From assembly GCA_022788205.1 (NCBI GenBank), contig JALEVQ010000108.1:1-59824 (forward strand): a DNA stretch of 59,824 bases, in the 5' to 3' direction. A program made the translations under genes and the position numbers. Below are positions 6,685 through 15,830 of the stretch, one piece after another; position 1 is the first letter of the stretch; every line of letters starts with the position of its first letter. The notes under the pieces are model-generated. The model saw nothing but the letters and a program-made list of their open reading frames with translations. It was not told the DNA's origin and ran no database searches. The stretch is from Robinsoniella sp. (GTDB lineage: Bacteria > Bacillota > Clostridia > Lachnospirales > Lachnospiraceae).

Positions 6685-9600
6685 GTGATTCTCCATTCTG
6701 TTGATATTTCAGATTATTTTAAAAAAAATCTGTACATCTTATACTATAGCAAAAACAACTCCGATTTGCTGGATGCGTATGATGCGTGGAGCAAAGAATA
6801 TTCCACTTATATGAATTACAACTCTTACACCGCATCGGGTGTCGCAGGGGACAGTAATCTGGTAAAATCAAGTTCTACAAGAAATGACTGGAATCTGCAG
6901 AATGATATTTATGATGAGGAAGGCAACCTGCTCTCCGCCGCGATGAGCGACGAGGTAAAAGCGCAGGCAGAAGCCTACTCACAGAATGCGATTGTCGTGT
7001 TAAAACGTAACTCCGGTGAGGGAACAGACCTTGAGGAGGGAGAACAGCGACTGTCCGAAAATGAGGCAGCGATGCTGGAGTATGTGACGAATCATTTTGA
7101 GAATGTCATCATTGTACTGATGACACCAAATATGATGGATGCAGGATTCGTAGATGGAGGAACTTACACATATTCTTATTATGGATACGGCGGTGTGTCA
7201 CGTAACCACAATGCAGCCCGCGTTACCTCAGGACAGGCAGGAACGATTCTGGCATATGAGGAAGACCATGTGTATGATATCAAAGCGGCAGATGCGTGCC
7301 TGATGATCCCGGCAAGTTCTTCTACTGGTCTGGAGACAGCTTTCTATAACATTATCACCGGTGCCGTTTCCCCGTCCGGTCGTCTTGCTGACACGATGGT
7401 ATATGACTATCAGACAAACCCTGTGACAAGCAATATCGGTCATTTTGAGTTCGATGATTACAATGCAGAATATTCCGCAAACGGGAACAATACACTGGAG
7501 GCAGATGCAGGAAGCGCCGACTACTATGATCAGGGATATTATTATCTGGTCTATGAAGAAGGCATCTATAACGGATATAAATATTATGAGACGTTTGACC
7601 ACGATGCAGTGCAGTATCACTTCGGATATGGTCTTTCCTACACTTCCTTTGACTGGGATGTGGGCGAATATTATACTTCCTACGACGAATATGGTGAGCT
7701 GAATTTCCATGTGGATGTGACGGTGACAAACACCGGAGATGTGGCTTCGAAAGATGTGGTGCAGCTATATTTCACACAGCCATATTACGAGGACAGTGCC
7801 TATGAAGTGGAGAAATCGTTAGTCAATCTGGGTGCATTCCAGAAGACTTCTCTGCTGGATCCGGGAGCATCTGAGACGGTGACTCTGACATGGTCGGCAA
7901 GAGATATGGCATCTTACTCAAATGTGTCTGAGAATTATCTGCTTGAGAACGGTACTTACTACTTTGAAGTTGCGCGCGATGCAGGGGATGCCTGGGAGAT
8001 TTATTACGGACTGGGAGATCACACAGAGGACGCAGAGCGCTATCTGCTGAGCTGGGATCTGGATGCCAATGCTTTCACTGAGAGTGAGGACGAGATCGCA
8101 GAGGTGGTGATCGACATCGCTTCGAGAGCTTCGCTTGACTGCTCAGGTGTGAACAACACTTACGATGTTTCCTATAAAGAGGGCGCAGATTATCTTGTGG
8201 ATGAGCTTGGAAATCTGCACATCCTGAAGGATGAAGTGACAGGAACAACGTACACAAATCTGTTTACCGGCGATGTGTATGAGGATGGAACATATGATTA
8301 CGATGCACAGGGAATTGGCGAAGTGACAGATGGCTATCTGCACCGTGTGGATGACTCCGCAGGGGCAAAGGTTGCCGATGCGGCAGCGATCACAGCAGAG
8401 AATTATCCGGAAGAGCCAAACGAAGAAGAAGAAAATCTGAACTATGAACTTCGCGGAATCGAGAGTGCTTATGAGTTTGACGGAGTGAGCACCGAAAAGC
8501 TGGCAGTACTTGACGAGGCAGCAGAAGAAGAAGTGACAAACGTGACGTATTACAATACTTCGGGAGAAGTTCAGAACATCATGCTGTCAGATGTCTATGC
8601 GTTTACTTACAATGAGGCTGGCGAGAGCTATCACAATATGGCTGATATCAAGGCGTTCCTTGAGGAACTGAGCATTGATACATCTGCGCTTGGCGAGGAA
8701 TACACACAGGAGACAGAGGACTATATCTGGAGCTGTTTCCTGAATCAGATGGATGTCTTTGAGCTGATGACCCTGTTCTACTGTTCAGGTTTCCAGGGAC
8801 CAAGCTTTTTACAGTATGGTATTCCAAAGAGCTACAATGCAGATGGTCCAGAGTCAATCGGGACAAAAGGTGACAATACAATCGAGATCACAACATTCGT
8901 TCCGGCTCTGTTAGGTACTTCCTGGAATCCAGACCTTGCGAAACAGTACGGTATTGCAATCGCGGGAGAGGCAGTCTCCGAGGCTTCCGGAACAGAAGCA
9001 ACTGTCATGTGGTACGCGCCAAATCTGAATCATCACCGCGGTATTTTAGGCGGAAGAAGCAATCAGAATTACTCAGAGGATTCTGACCTTGCAGGCGAAA
9101 TCTGTGCAGCTCAGGTGGTTGGAACACAGGCTATGGGCGTGGCATGTGTGGTAAAACATTTCGCATTGAACGATGCAGAATTCGACCGTGAAGGTGTTTG
9201 CACCTTCTGTTCTGAGCAGGGAATCCGAGAGGAATACTGCGATGCATGGGAGAAAGTATTCAAAGCGGGAGCATCCGCTACGATGTGCTCTCTGGGACGT
9301 GTAGGCACACATGAAGTGTGTGAGAGCACAGCAATGTGTAAGTCTTTACTGCGCGATGAGTGGGGATTCGACGGACACATTATCACAGATGGTTACGGCG
9401 TGACAAAATATATGTACCCGATCTCCTGCCTGATCAATGCAGACTGTGGTCTTCTGGTTATGTTTAATGCAGATCACATGAGCAATAAGGCAGATTACTA
9501 TGAACTTTACGAGTTCTACAGAGAATATCCAAATGCAATCGTGTCTGCGCTGAAACAGTATGACAAAGAGATGTGCATCAGCAAGATGGAGACAGGAACC

Positions 9601-10092
9601 TTCTGGTATTACTATTCAGATTATACTTATGAAGATTATCTCGCATCTGAGAATGCAGAGAACCGCTATGGATACGATGACTACGGCGAGACCATGTGGT
9701 ACGTTACCTCGATCGCAGTGGACTACACACAGAATGTGACAGAGACGGATCAGGGTATCACCGTTACACTGGAAGATAACGGGCAGATCTTTAAAGAGCA
9801 GAGTGGTTTACTGTTCACCGTAAATCTGACGGTCAAAGAAGGAGCAGCAGCAGGAAATTACGGTATCAGCCTCGATGCGGCAGAAGGTATGGCGTTTACC
9901 GGAAAGAATGGAGTGTACACAGCAACGTACAGTGTAGGTCTTGGAGAAAGCGAATGGGATCTCTCAACGTGGGAAGGTTTTTCCTATCCAAACACCTATA
10001 TGAGCAGCTGGGATGAATATTATGGTTCCCTCGGCGGATCGGAGGATCCAAATATCACACTCGTTGCAAGTTATATTGCAGTTGCTGAATAG
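6685..10092 (+). CDS. Domain-permuted GH3 glycoside hydrolase, 5'-truncated (possible pseudogene)
   Basis: The 1,135-codon frame encodes a permuted family 3 glycoside hydrolase. The GH3 C-terminal domain comes first (about residues 25-270), then a fibronectin-III-like domain (about 340-430), a linker, and the catalytic barrel (about 690-930) with the nucleophile-type motif FDGHIITDG (Asp about residue 902) and KHFALND. Compared with the intact relative at 52227, about 100 N-terminal residues are missing, including the signal peptide and the GGTGSGD motif. Homology starts around LLDAYDAW. The only start, GTG at 6685, has no ribosome-binding site and touches the divergent kinase start. The rest of the frame is undamaged, suggesting a recent truncation or a fused or alternative start. 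The barrel is also divergent: CSLGRVGTHE replaces the usual SYN-NG motif. Confidence 0.7.
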   Translation: MILHSVDISDYFKKNLYILYYSKNNSDLLDAYDAWSKEYSTYMNYNSYTASGVAGDSNLVKSSSTRNDWNLQNDIYDEEGNLLSAAMSDEVKAQAEAYSQNAIVVLKRNSGEGTDLEEGEQRLSENEAAMLEYVTNHFENVIIVLMTPNMMDAGFVDGGTYTYSYYGYGGVSRNHNAARVTSGQAGTILAYEEDHVYDIKAADACLMIPASSSTGLETAFYNIITGAVSPSGRLADTMVYDYQTNPVTSNIGHFEFDDYNAEYSANGNNTLEADAGSADYYDQGYYYLVYEEGIYNGYKYYETFDHDAVQYHFGYGLSYTSFDWDVGEYYTSYDEYGELNFHVDVTVTNTGDVASKDVVQLYFTQPYYEDSAYEVEKSLVNLGAFQKTSLLDPGASETVTLTWSARDMASYSNVSENYLLENGTYYFEVARDAGDAWEIYYGLGDHTEDAERYLLSWDLDANAFTESEDEIAEVVIDIASRASLDCSGVNNTYDVSYKEGADYLVDELGNLHILKDEVTGTTYTNLFTGDVYEDGTYDYDAQGIGEVTDGYLHRVDDSAGAKVADAAAITAENYPEEPNEEEENLNYELRGIESAYEFDGVSTEKLAVLDEAAEEEVTNVTYYNTSGEVQNIMLSDVYAFTYNEAGESYHNMADIKAFLEELSIDTSALGEEYTQETEDYIWSCFLNQMDVFELMTLFYCSGFQGPSFLQYGIPKSYNADGPESIGTKGDNTIEITTFVPALLGTSWNPDLAKQYGIAIAGEAVSEASGTEATVMWYAPNLNHHRGILGGRSNQNYSEDSDLAGEICAAQVVGTQAMGVACVVKHFALNDAEFDREGVCTFCSEQGIREEYCDAWEKVFKAGASATMCSLGRVGTHEVCESTAMCKSLLRDEWGFDGHIITDGYGVTKYMYPISCLINADCGLLVMFNADHMSNKADYYELYEFYREYPNAIVSALKQYDKEMCISKMETGTFWYYYSDYTYEDYLASENAENRYGYDDYGETMWYVTSIAVDYTQNVTETDQGITVTLEDNGQIFKEQSGLLFTVNLTVKEGAAAGNYGISLDAAEGMAFTGKNGVYTATYSVGLGESEWDLSTWEGFSYPNTYMSSWDEYYGSLGGSEDPNITLVASYIAVAE

Positions 10093-10152
10093 GTTCGGAA
10101 AAAATTATAATAGACAGATCTCAAAAAATAAAGAGTTCCCCTCCTTTTATAG

Positions 10153-10203
10153 ATGGAGCACGGCAAAACAGAGTCCCCCCTCTGGAGCCGTGCTCCATTT
10201 TTT
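10153..10203 (+). terminator. Rho-independent terminator after the truncated GH3 gene
   Basis: A 12-bp perfect GC-rich stem (ATGGAGCACGGC / GCCGTGCTCCAT) is followed by a run of six Ts. It lies 60 bases after the GH3 stop codon. Confidence 0.9.
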
Positions 10204-10430
10204 GTGTTAGAATAAAAAACTTGATAATAAAGTAACTATAGAGACTTTCTGATGTAAAATAATCCCGATGAGATTCTGGAAAGATGACAGCCATAAGAAA
10301 GATCAAAGAGTGGTTTACGGGTGTACACAGGATGGCATACGCAACGGCACACATGATACCCTGCCGGCATTTTCTTGACAAACATTTAACATAGACTTGA
10401 AAAATTTGGGTGGTCAACCGCTGGAAAATA

Positions 10431-10439
10431 TGGTATACT
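10431..10439 (+). promoter_or_regulatory. Extended -10 promoter of the RelA/SpoT-domain gene
   Basis: TGGTATACT forms an extended -10 element about 85 bases upstream of the TTG start; the -35 region is weak. The 431-bp gap between 10093 and 10523 otherwise holds the GH3 terminator and an uncertain 36-codon frame (10284-10394) with a poor ribosome-binding site. Confidence 0.5.
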
Positions 10440-10523
10440 TTTCAGGTGTATTTTTGAAAAATTCAAAAGCCGACAGTGCAAATAAGGTAAAAAGCTTGAA
10501 TAAAGAGGTTTTGGGGTGAGAGG

Positions 10524-11435
10524 TTGGAATTAACAAGGGAAGAATTTTTAAAGAAATATAATATTTCCGAAGAAGAATTCTGCGAGGCAGGACTGTCATG
10601 GGAGGATTTGCTGGCGATTGCGAGGGACTACCGGAATAAAATGATGCGGTATGACCGGATTCGAAAGCAATTCATCGCAGAATTTTTTATGTACCGCGAA
10701 AAAGAGACAGGGCTTCAATCTTACCGAAGCAGAGTGAAAGATCCGGAACATCTGTTAGAAAAAATTATCCGCAAAAGAAAGGAAAATTATATTAAGTACC
10801 GCTCGCTGACAAAGGAAAACTACGAAAAGTTTGTGATGGATTTGATTGGTGTCAGAGGGCTTCTTTTATATAGGGAAGACTGGGTGATTTTCCATCAATA
10901 CCTGATCGGACATTTTTTGAACGATCCGAGAAAATATGTGAAGGATTGCGTGAGAGACTACAGTGACGAGACGGACCGGTATATTGTGGAGCCTCCGAAA
11001 GTGCACATGCGTCTCGGAGACTATGCAGATATCTATTTTAATTGGATCTCGAGGGATAATATTCTGGATCAAAAGCACTATCGATCCGTACACTACATCG
11101 TAAAGTATGAGGGAGTCTACATTGAGATTCAGATCAGAACCTTGTTTGAGGAGGGATGGGGAGAGATTGACCATCACATTATCTATCCGTACAAGAAAGA
11201 TGATCCGATGCTCAATGAATTCTCAGAACTGTTAAACAGACTCTCGGGAATGGGAGATGAGATGGCGTCATTTTACAAACGGCTTCAGGTTGTGCCAGAC
11301 GAGGCATTTCAGAGAAAGGATTCCATCGTCAATCCTAAAATTATGACGAACAATTTTGAGGGAGATCTTCACCCTGTGGATCTGAGACAGATCTCAACGG
11401 TGGAGGATGCGATCAGGAGCGTTTTGGATGAGTAG
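10524..11435 (+). CDS. RelA/SpoT-domain (p)ppGpp synthetase-like protein
   Basis: This 303-residue cytoplasmic protein centres on a RelA/SpoT nucleotidyltransferase domain (about residues 70-235). Visible motifs are the basic substrate segment SYRSRVKDPEHLLEKI, DLIGVRGLLLY (metal-binding region), HYRSVHYIV, and the EIQIRTLFEEGWGEIDHH motif typical of synthetases. There is no HD hydrolase domain and no TGS/ACT region, so it belongs with small alarmone synthetases, though longer than RelP/RelQ. The TTG start follows GGGTGAGAGG. Two small genes follow closely and overlap each other, so the alarmone signal may act with them. A toxic small alarmone synthetase-type role is possible but unsupported by sequence alone. 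Confidence 0.85.
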   Translation: MELTREEFLKKYNISEEEFCEAGLSWEDLLAIARDYRNKMMRYDRIRKQFIAEFFMYREKETGLQSYRSRVKDPEHLLEKIIRKRKENYIKYRSLTKENYEKFVMDLIGVRGLLLYREDWVIFHQYLIGHFLNDPRKYVKDCVRDYSDETDRYIVEPPKVHMRLGDYADIYFNWISRDNILDQKHYRSVHYIVKYEGVYIEIQIRTLFEEGWGEIDHHIIYPYKKDDPMLNEFSELLNRLSGMGDEMASFYKRLQVVPDEAFQRKDSIVNPKIMTNNFEGDLHPVDLRQISTVEDAIRSVLDE

Positions 11436-11448
11436 AGGGGGAAACGCA

Positions 11449-11676
11449 ATGGCAGTGACAAGAATATTTGGAATTTCTGAGGAGACAGAGGAGTCGTCTG
11501 AACGTATGATCGAGGCGATACGCCAGGGAAAGATTAAACAACATTTGCTGCGCAATACATACCAGGTGCGCCAGGGGGCGCTCGAGGAGAAGGAGTTTGC
11601 GCAATACCGTGATTTCGTCAGGACAAAGTTTTTTTGTGAAATTTTAAGTTTAAGTGGAAGTGACATGGATGAATAA
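11449..11676 (+). CDS. Small hypothetical protein in the RelA/SpoT-domain operon
   Basis: A 75-residue, highly charged helical protein starting at ATG 11449 behind a strong AGAGGGGG ribosome-binding site, 13 bases after the synthetase gene. There is no membrane segment and no motif I recognise. It contains one Cys near its end (TKFFCEIL) and a conserved-looking N-terminal MAVTRIFGIS stretch. Its last codons overlap the start of the next gene by eight bases, implying coupled translation. Function unknown; a role modulating the alarmone enzyme is a guess from position only. Confidence 0.65.
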   Translation: MAVTRIFGISEETEESSERMIEAIRQGKIKQHLLRNTYQVRQGALEEKEFAQYRDFVRTKFFCEILSLSGSDMDE

Positions 11677-12217
11677 TATAGAAAATGTTTACATGAATTA
11701 TCGAAATATCATCGATGAGTTCACCGAGGATCGTGTGATGGACCGGTATCGGATTTTACACCAGGAAATCAAAGAATTTTTGGAGAGTGCTGCGATCGAG
11801 AAGAAAGTACGTGTGGATGAGGTGATTCTGATGCATGCGGTGTTGGACTACTACAGCGATGTCTCCAGGCAGAAGCAGTTCCATAAGGTTGACCACATTA
11901 ATGATATGAAATCTATCGCATATGAAACCTTCTGGTTTCTGCGCCGAAAGCCGCTTCAGATACTAGAAAATGAAGAGCAGAGCGAATTGCTGGCTTTTGT
12001 AAATGAAAAATTTGCTTTCTCAAGAATTGCCTATTTTCTAGTGGGAAGTGGGAAAGGTGCTGTGCTGGATGAGGAACACAAAAAGGCCTTCTTAAATTAT
12101 CTTGATACCTTTTACTATTTTCTGAAATACCGCAATGTCGATGCACAGATGCTGGAATTGATGATTATGGGATTTAAGGCAGGAGTGATGGTGGCGGAAG
12201 ACTTAAAAGAAAAATGA
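11669..12217 (+). CDS. Helical hypothetical protein in the RelA/SpoT-domain operon
   Basis: The 182-residue product is predicted all-helical and soluble, with no signal peptide. Notable pieces are an acidic N-terminal helix (NIIDEFTEDRVMDRY), an H-A-V-L-D-Y-Y-S-D stretch near residue 57, and several aromatic-rich helices. I do not recognise the family. The start at 11669 is inside the end of the preceding gene; a GTG 15 bases earlier is an alternative. It is the third and last gene of the operon, ending at a strong convergent terminator shared with a sensor kinase gene. Confidence 0.7.
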   Translation: MNNIENVYMNYRNIIDEFTEDRVMDRYRILHQEIKEFLESAAIEKKVRVDEVILMHAVLDYYSDVSRQKQFHKVDHINDMKSIAYETFWFLRRKPLQILENEEQSELLAFVNEKFAFSRIAYFLVGSGKGAVLDEEHKKAFLNYLDTFYYFLKYRNVDAQMLELMIMGFKAGVMVAEDLKEK

Positions 12218-12241
12218 CAAAAAGACGGACAATATGGCAGA

Positions 12242-12292
12242 TGCCTGCCGCAAAGAGGAGGGATACTCACTTTGTGGCAGGCAATTTCTTCT
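12242..12292. terminator. Convergent terminator overlapping the kinase 3' end
   Basis: A 14-bp stem with one mismatch (TGCCTGCCGCAAAG, 14-base loop, CTTTGTGGCAGGCA) is followed by a T-rich tract. The right arm codes for the last residues of the leftward kinase, as in the hairpin at 272-324. Confidence 0.8.
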
Positions 12293-13526
12293 TTTCGGGG
12301 AAAAATGTGACATAGAACACAGTGCCTTCCGCAGCGTTGCTGGTTGCACGAATTTTTCCGTGATGTTTTTGGACGATGCTCTGGGCGATAGAAAGCCCAA
12401 GACCGTATCCTCCATTTTTGTGCGCTCTGGACTTATCAGACCGGTAAAAGCGCTCAAAGATATGCTCGAGATCTTTCGGTGCGATCGGATCTCCACTGTT
12501 TTGAACGGTGAGGAGAATCTTGTTTTGCTCTTCTGAGAGGTGGAATTGTACCGTTCCGTTTGCACACGTATATTTGCAGGCATTGTCGAGAAGGATGATC
12601 ATCAGCTGCTTGATTTGTTCTTCGTTTCCAAAAAGCCAGAGATCAGGCGCAATATCTTCGACGATCGTGATTTTTTTCTCGAATGCGATCGACTCAAAAG
12701 GAAGCAGGCAGCTCCACGCTGCGTCGCTCAGATTAAAGGAAGAAAAATCGACTGGAATCTGGCTGGCATCTGATTTTGCGAGAAAGAGCAGATGATCGAC
12801 GAGCTTTTTCATGCGAGCGGACTCTGCCTGTGTGTTTTCAATCCATTTCATCTGTTGTCGGATCGTGTCATCAGGGTGGGCGAGCAAAATGTTGAGGTTG
12901 GCGAGGATGACGGTCAGAGGTGTTTTCAGCTCATGGGAAGCATCCGCCACAAATTGATTTTGCTGAGTCCACGCTTCCTCCACCGGATGCAGCGCCCATT
13001 TGGCGAGAAACAGTGTGATAAAAAAGAAAGCGATGATACACAAAAACAGTGTGATGGTATAATTGATCAGCATCGTGCGCATAGAAGAAATCTCATAGCT
13101 CAGATCCGAAAAAGCAATTTTAAATCCCTCAGGTACAACGCGCCTGAGAAAACGGAGTTCAAGGTCAGATAAGATACCGTTATCTCGTGAAGAGGAGAGT
13201 GCTTCTTCCACAGCACGCGACAGTGTGTCCGAGGAAAGACTGGTATTGGTATCATACTGTGACAAAATGTGACCATTCATATCTGTCAGCACAAAATAGA
13301 TCGGAATGAAATCAGCGGGAGCAGCATTTCGTTTCTCTGATTTGATGCCTAGTTTCTTCGGATTGTCGTCGAAGGAGCGGTCAAGACTCTGTTCCATGCG
13401 GGTGGTCGTCTCAATTTCGAGCCGCTTTGACTGGAAGATCACAAGTGCACCGAAGATGACGAGCAGGACAAGACTGATCAAGATCATATTGATACAGATA
13501 AACTTTTTGCGAAGTTTTTTTATCAC
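12267..13526 (-). CDS. Sensor histidine kinase, OmpR/EnvZ-type partner (HisKA)
   Basis: A 419-residue membrane kinase. One transmembrane helix lies at about residues 10-30, an extracytoplasmic sensor region at about 31-155 and a second helix at about 156-178. Next comes HisKA with the phosphoacceptor in FVADASHELKTPLTV near residue 198, then HATPase_c with the N box LLDNACKYT near 320 and the G box NGGYGLGLSIAQSI near 380. Its start overlaps the regulator stop by four bases. The pair is divergent from the VTC/DUF4956 operon, which is its likely target by position. The signal is unknown. Confidence 0.92.
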   Translation of the reverse strand: MIKKLRKKFICINMILISLVLLVIFGALVIFQSKRLEIETTTRMEQSLDRSFDDNPKKLGIKSEKRNAAPADFIPIYFVLTDMNGHILSQYDTNTSLSSDTLSRAVEEALSSSRDNGILSDLELRFLRRVVPEGFKIAFSDLSYEISSMRTMLINYTITLFLCIIAFFFITLFLAKWALHPVEEAWTQQNQFVADASHELKTPLTVILANLNILLAHPDDTIRQQMKWIENTQAESARMKKLVDHLLFLAKSDASQIPVDFSSFNLSDAAWSCLLPFESIAFEKKITIVEDIAPDLWLFGNEEQIKQLMIILLDNACKYTCANGTVQFHLSEEQNKILLTVQNSGDPIAPKDLEHIFERFYRSDKSRAHKNGGYGLGLSIAQSIVQKHHGKIRATSNAAEGTVFYVTFFPEKKKLPATK

Positions 13527-14200
13527 GATGCAGGACCCTCCAGGCGATAGCCGACTTTGCGTACCGTGTTGATGGAGACACAGGAGCCTAGAAAGACCAG
13601 CTTTTTCCTGAGAAAAGAGATGTATGCCTCCACATTGTTATCCTCTGCGTTTGAGTCATTCCCCCAGACTCTGGAGATCAAAGCCTCCTTTGACAGTACG
13701 ATTTTCTGATTGGCTATCAAAAGTTTCATGATTTCAAATTCTTTATAACTTAGATGAATGGACTTACAGCCGCAGCTCAGATCACAGGTGGACAGATGGA
13801 GGGTCAGATCCAGAAAACGCTGTTCTTCGAGAACGACATCGCCCTGACGTCTCGTCAGCGCACGGATTCTTGCCAGCAATTCTTCCGGAACAAAAGGTTT
13901 TGTCATATAGTCATCTGCACCGCTGTCAAGACCGGTGATTTTGTCGCGGATATCATCTTTTGCTGTCAATAGGATGACTGGGGTGGCAATGTGGCAGGCG
14001 CGCAGCTCGCGCACGAGATCGAAGCCATTGATGCCGGGCAGCATGACGTCGAGGATGATGACGTCATAAGAATTGTTTTTCGCATAATACAATCCGTCTG
14101 TGCCGTTATATACGATGTCTGCCATATATTTTTGTTCTCTCATAATTTCGCCGAGTGCATCTGCAAGGCGTACTTCATCTTCTACGATCAGTAAATTCAT
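13523..14200 (-). CDS. OmpR-family response regulator
   Basis: A 225-residue regulator with a receiver domain (VEDEVRLADAL at the acidic pocket, phosphoacceptor Asp in ILDVMLPGINGFD near residue 50, Lys in MTKPFVPEELLAR near 101) and a C-terminal winged helix (LSYKEFEIMKLLIANQ; recognition helix in NNVEAYISFLRKKL; hairpin TVRKVGYRL). The start is chosen at MNLLIVEDE, eight bases after GGGAGA; a longer frame starts at 14215. It is co-transcribed with the downstream kinase and faces the VTC operon across a 222-bp divergent region. Confidence 0.93.
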   Translation of the reverse strand: MNLLIVEDEVRLADALGEIMREQKYMADIVYNGTDGLYYAKNNSYDVIILDVMLPGINGFDLVRELRACHIATPVILLTAKDDIRDKITGLDSGADDYMTKPFVPEELLARIRALTRRQGDVVLEEQRFLDLTLHLSTCDLSCGCKSIHLSYKEFEIMKLLIANQKIVLSKEALISRVWGNDSNAEDNNVEAYISFLRKKLVFLGSCVSINTVRKVGYRLEGPAS

Positions 14201-14422
14201 ACAGAGATCTCCCATTCCTTTCTTGTTTCTGAGTTTTTGTTTGTTTTTTGTATCTTGATATCAGATGTCCCGCAGGTCTTATACATGAAGGGCTAATGCA
14301 CATTTTGGGACTTTGGGATCATCGTATCACGGGGAGCTGAAATTAACCTGAAAGGATTTTTTAAGAGTAATTTCAGATTTTCATTATATGATAAAAACAA
14401 CAATACAGCAAGAGGTGAAGAA

Positions 14423-15148
14423 ATGGCAGAGTATCAGGAAAACTTTAAGCGATATGAAAAAAAGTATCTTTTGGATGAAAGACAGTATGAAAGGCTGAGA
14501 AAAGAAATGAGCGAAGAAATGGAAGAAGATCAGTATGGACTTCACACAATCTGTAATATCTACTATGATACACCAGATTTTCAGCTGATTCGGATGTCAC
14601 TGGAAAAGCCGATCTACAAAGAGAAGCTTCGGATGCGCAGCTACGGTGTGCCGTCGAAGATGGATGAGGTGTTTCTGGAAATCAAAAAGAAATTCAAGGG
14701 TGTTGTCTATAAGAGAAGGGTTTCCATGACAGATGAAGAGGCGATGCGATATTTGAACCATGGGATTCATCCTAAGAATGATGGGCAGATTATGCATGAG
14801 ATCGAATGGGTGGTCAAGCGTTACGCACCGCTTCGCCCTATGGTCTATATTGCGTATGACAGGGTAGCATTATTCGGAAAACATAATCCGGACCTGCGTA
14901 TGACATTTGACCGCAGAATCCGTTTTCGAACAGAGAAGGTAGATTTATGTGCAGGGAGTTATGGAACAGAAATTTTAGACCCAGGACAAATCCTGCTGGA
15001 AGTAAAAATTCCGGGGGTCATGCCTCTGTGGATGAGTGATTTGTTTGCGGAACTCAAGATTTATCCAGTTTCCTTTTCAAAGTACGGTACATGTTACCAA
15101 AATTATATTTTACCAGCGATGGAGCAAGGAGGAAAAAGTTGTGCTTGA
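14423..15148 (+). CDS. VTC-domain polyphosphate polymerase-like protein
   Basis: This 241-residue protein carries a full VTC (triphosphate tunnel) domain. The basic strands FKRYEKKYLL, EKLRMRSYG and VFLEIKKKF line the tunnel, YDRVALFG and MTFDRRIRFR follow, and LLEVKIPG plus a late FSKYGTCY complete the pattern. The metal-binding Glu residues of LEIK and LEVK are present, unlike the relative at 1176. In yeast, VTC proteins make polyphosphate from ATP at a membrane; bacterial versions commonly sit beside DUF4956 membrane proteins, as here. AGAGGTGA precedes the start. It is the first gene of a four-gene operon and overlaps the next gene by eight bases. Confidence 0.85.
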   Translation: MAEYQENFKRYEKKYLLDERQYERLRKEMSEEMEEDQYGLHTICNIYYDTPDFQLIRMSLEKPIYKEKLRMRSYGVPSKMDEVFLEIKKKFKGVVYKRRVSMTDEEAMRYLNHGIHPKNDGQIMHEIEWVVKRYAPLRPMVYIAYDRVALFGKHNPDLRMTFDRRIRFRTEKVDLCAGSYGTEILDPGQILLEVKIPGVMPLWMSDLFAELKIYPVSFSKYGTCYQNYILPAMEQGGKSCA

Positions 15149-15818
15149 CAGTATTTTAAATGTCTCAGGAACTGCGGATATCTCGGAGGGAGCATTTTTT
15201 CTGTGCACACTCGTGTCATTTGTGCTGGGACTTGCACTGGCGGGTATCCATATGTACAAAAATCACTGTACAAAAAACTTTATCATTACACTCATTATTT
15301 TGCCGGCGGTCGTACAGATTGTGATCATGATGGTCAATGGAAATCTGGGAACAGGAGTAGCTGTGATGGGAACGTTTGGACTGGTGCGTTTTCGGTCGAT
15401 GCCGGGAAATTCGCGGGAGATCACGAGTGTGTTTCTGGCGATGGCAGTCGGTCTTGCGACAGGAATGGGTTACCTTGCTTTGGCAGCCGTATTTGTTGTG
15501 CTGATAGGTATTGTTCTGATCGTTTTTCAGACGATTCCGTTTCCATCGGAAAGACAGCAGCGAAAGGAATTAAAAATCACGATCCCTGAAAATCTCGATT
15601 ATACAGATTTGTTTGACGATCTGTTTGAGGTTTACGCAAAAGAAGTCTCTCTGGTGAAGGTGAAGACGACAAATATGGGAAGCCTGTATGAATTACAGTA
15701 TGAGATCCGAATGAAAAATGAAAAATCAGAGAAAGAAATGATCGATGCGCTCAGATGCCGCAATGGCAATCTGCCAATCATATGTGGTCATTTTCCTGAA
15801 AATCGGGAAGAATTGTAA
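15141..15818 (+). CDS. DUF4956 integral membrane protein
   Basis: A 225-residue protein with about four transmembrane helices in the first 130 residues (FFLCTLVSFVLGLALAGI; FIITLIILPAVVQIVIMMV; a GTGVAVMGTFGLVRFRS re-entrant-looking stretch; AVGLATGMGYLALAAVFVV) and a cytoplasmic mixed alpha/beta C-terminus. This matches DUF4956, which accompanies VTC-type polymerases. It may anchor the polymerase or conduct its product. GTG at 15141 is chosen because AAGGAGG stands eight bases before it; the open frame continues upstream to 15036 inside the VTC gene. The eight-base overlap implies translational coupling. Confidence 0.85.
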   Translation: MLDSILNVSGTADISEGAFFLCTLVSFVLGLALAGIHMYKNHCTKNFIITLIILPAVVQIVIMMVNGNLGTGVAVMGTFGLVRFRSMPGNSREITSVFLAMAVGLATGMGYLALAAVFVVLIGIVLIVFQTIPFPSERQQRKELKITIPENLDYTDLFDDLFEVYAKEVSLVKVKTTNMGSLYELQYEIRMKNEKSEKEMIDALRCRNGNLPIICGHFPENREEL

Positions 15819-15830
15819 GGAGGAGTCAAT

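Noticed and set aside
10153-10203. GC-rich inverted repeat as part of a transposon end
   Set aside because: The six-T tail and position right after a stop codon fit a simple terminator; no transposase gene or direct target duplication is seen.
10284-10394. A 36-codon frame beginning MTAIRKIKEWF upstream of the RelA/SpoT-domain gene
   Set aside because: The ribosome-binding site is weak, no clear promoter precedes it and I recognise no family; coding is possible but unsupported.
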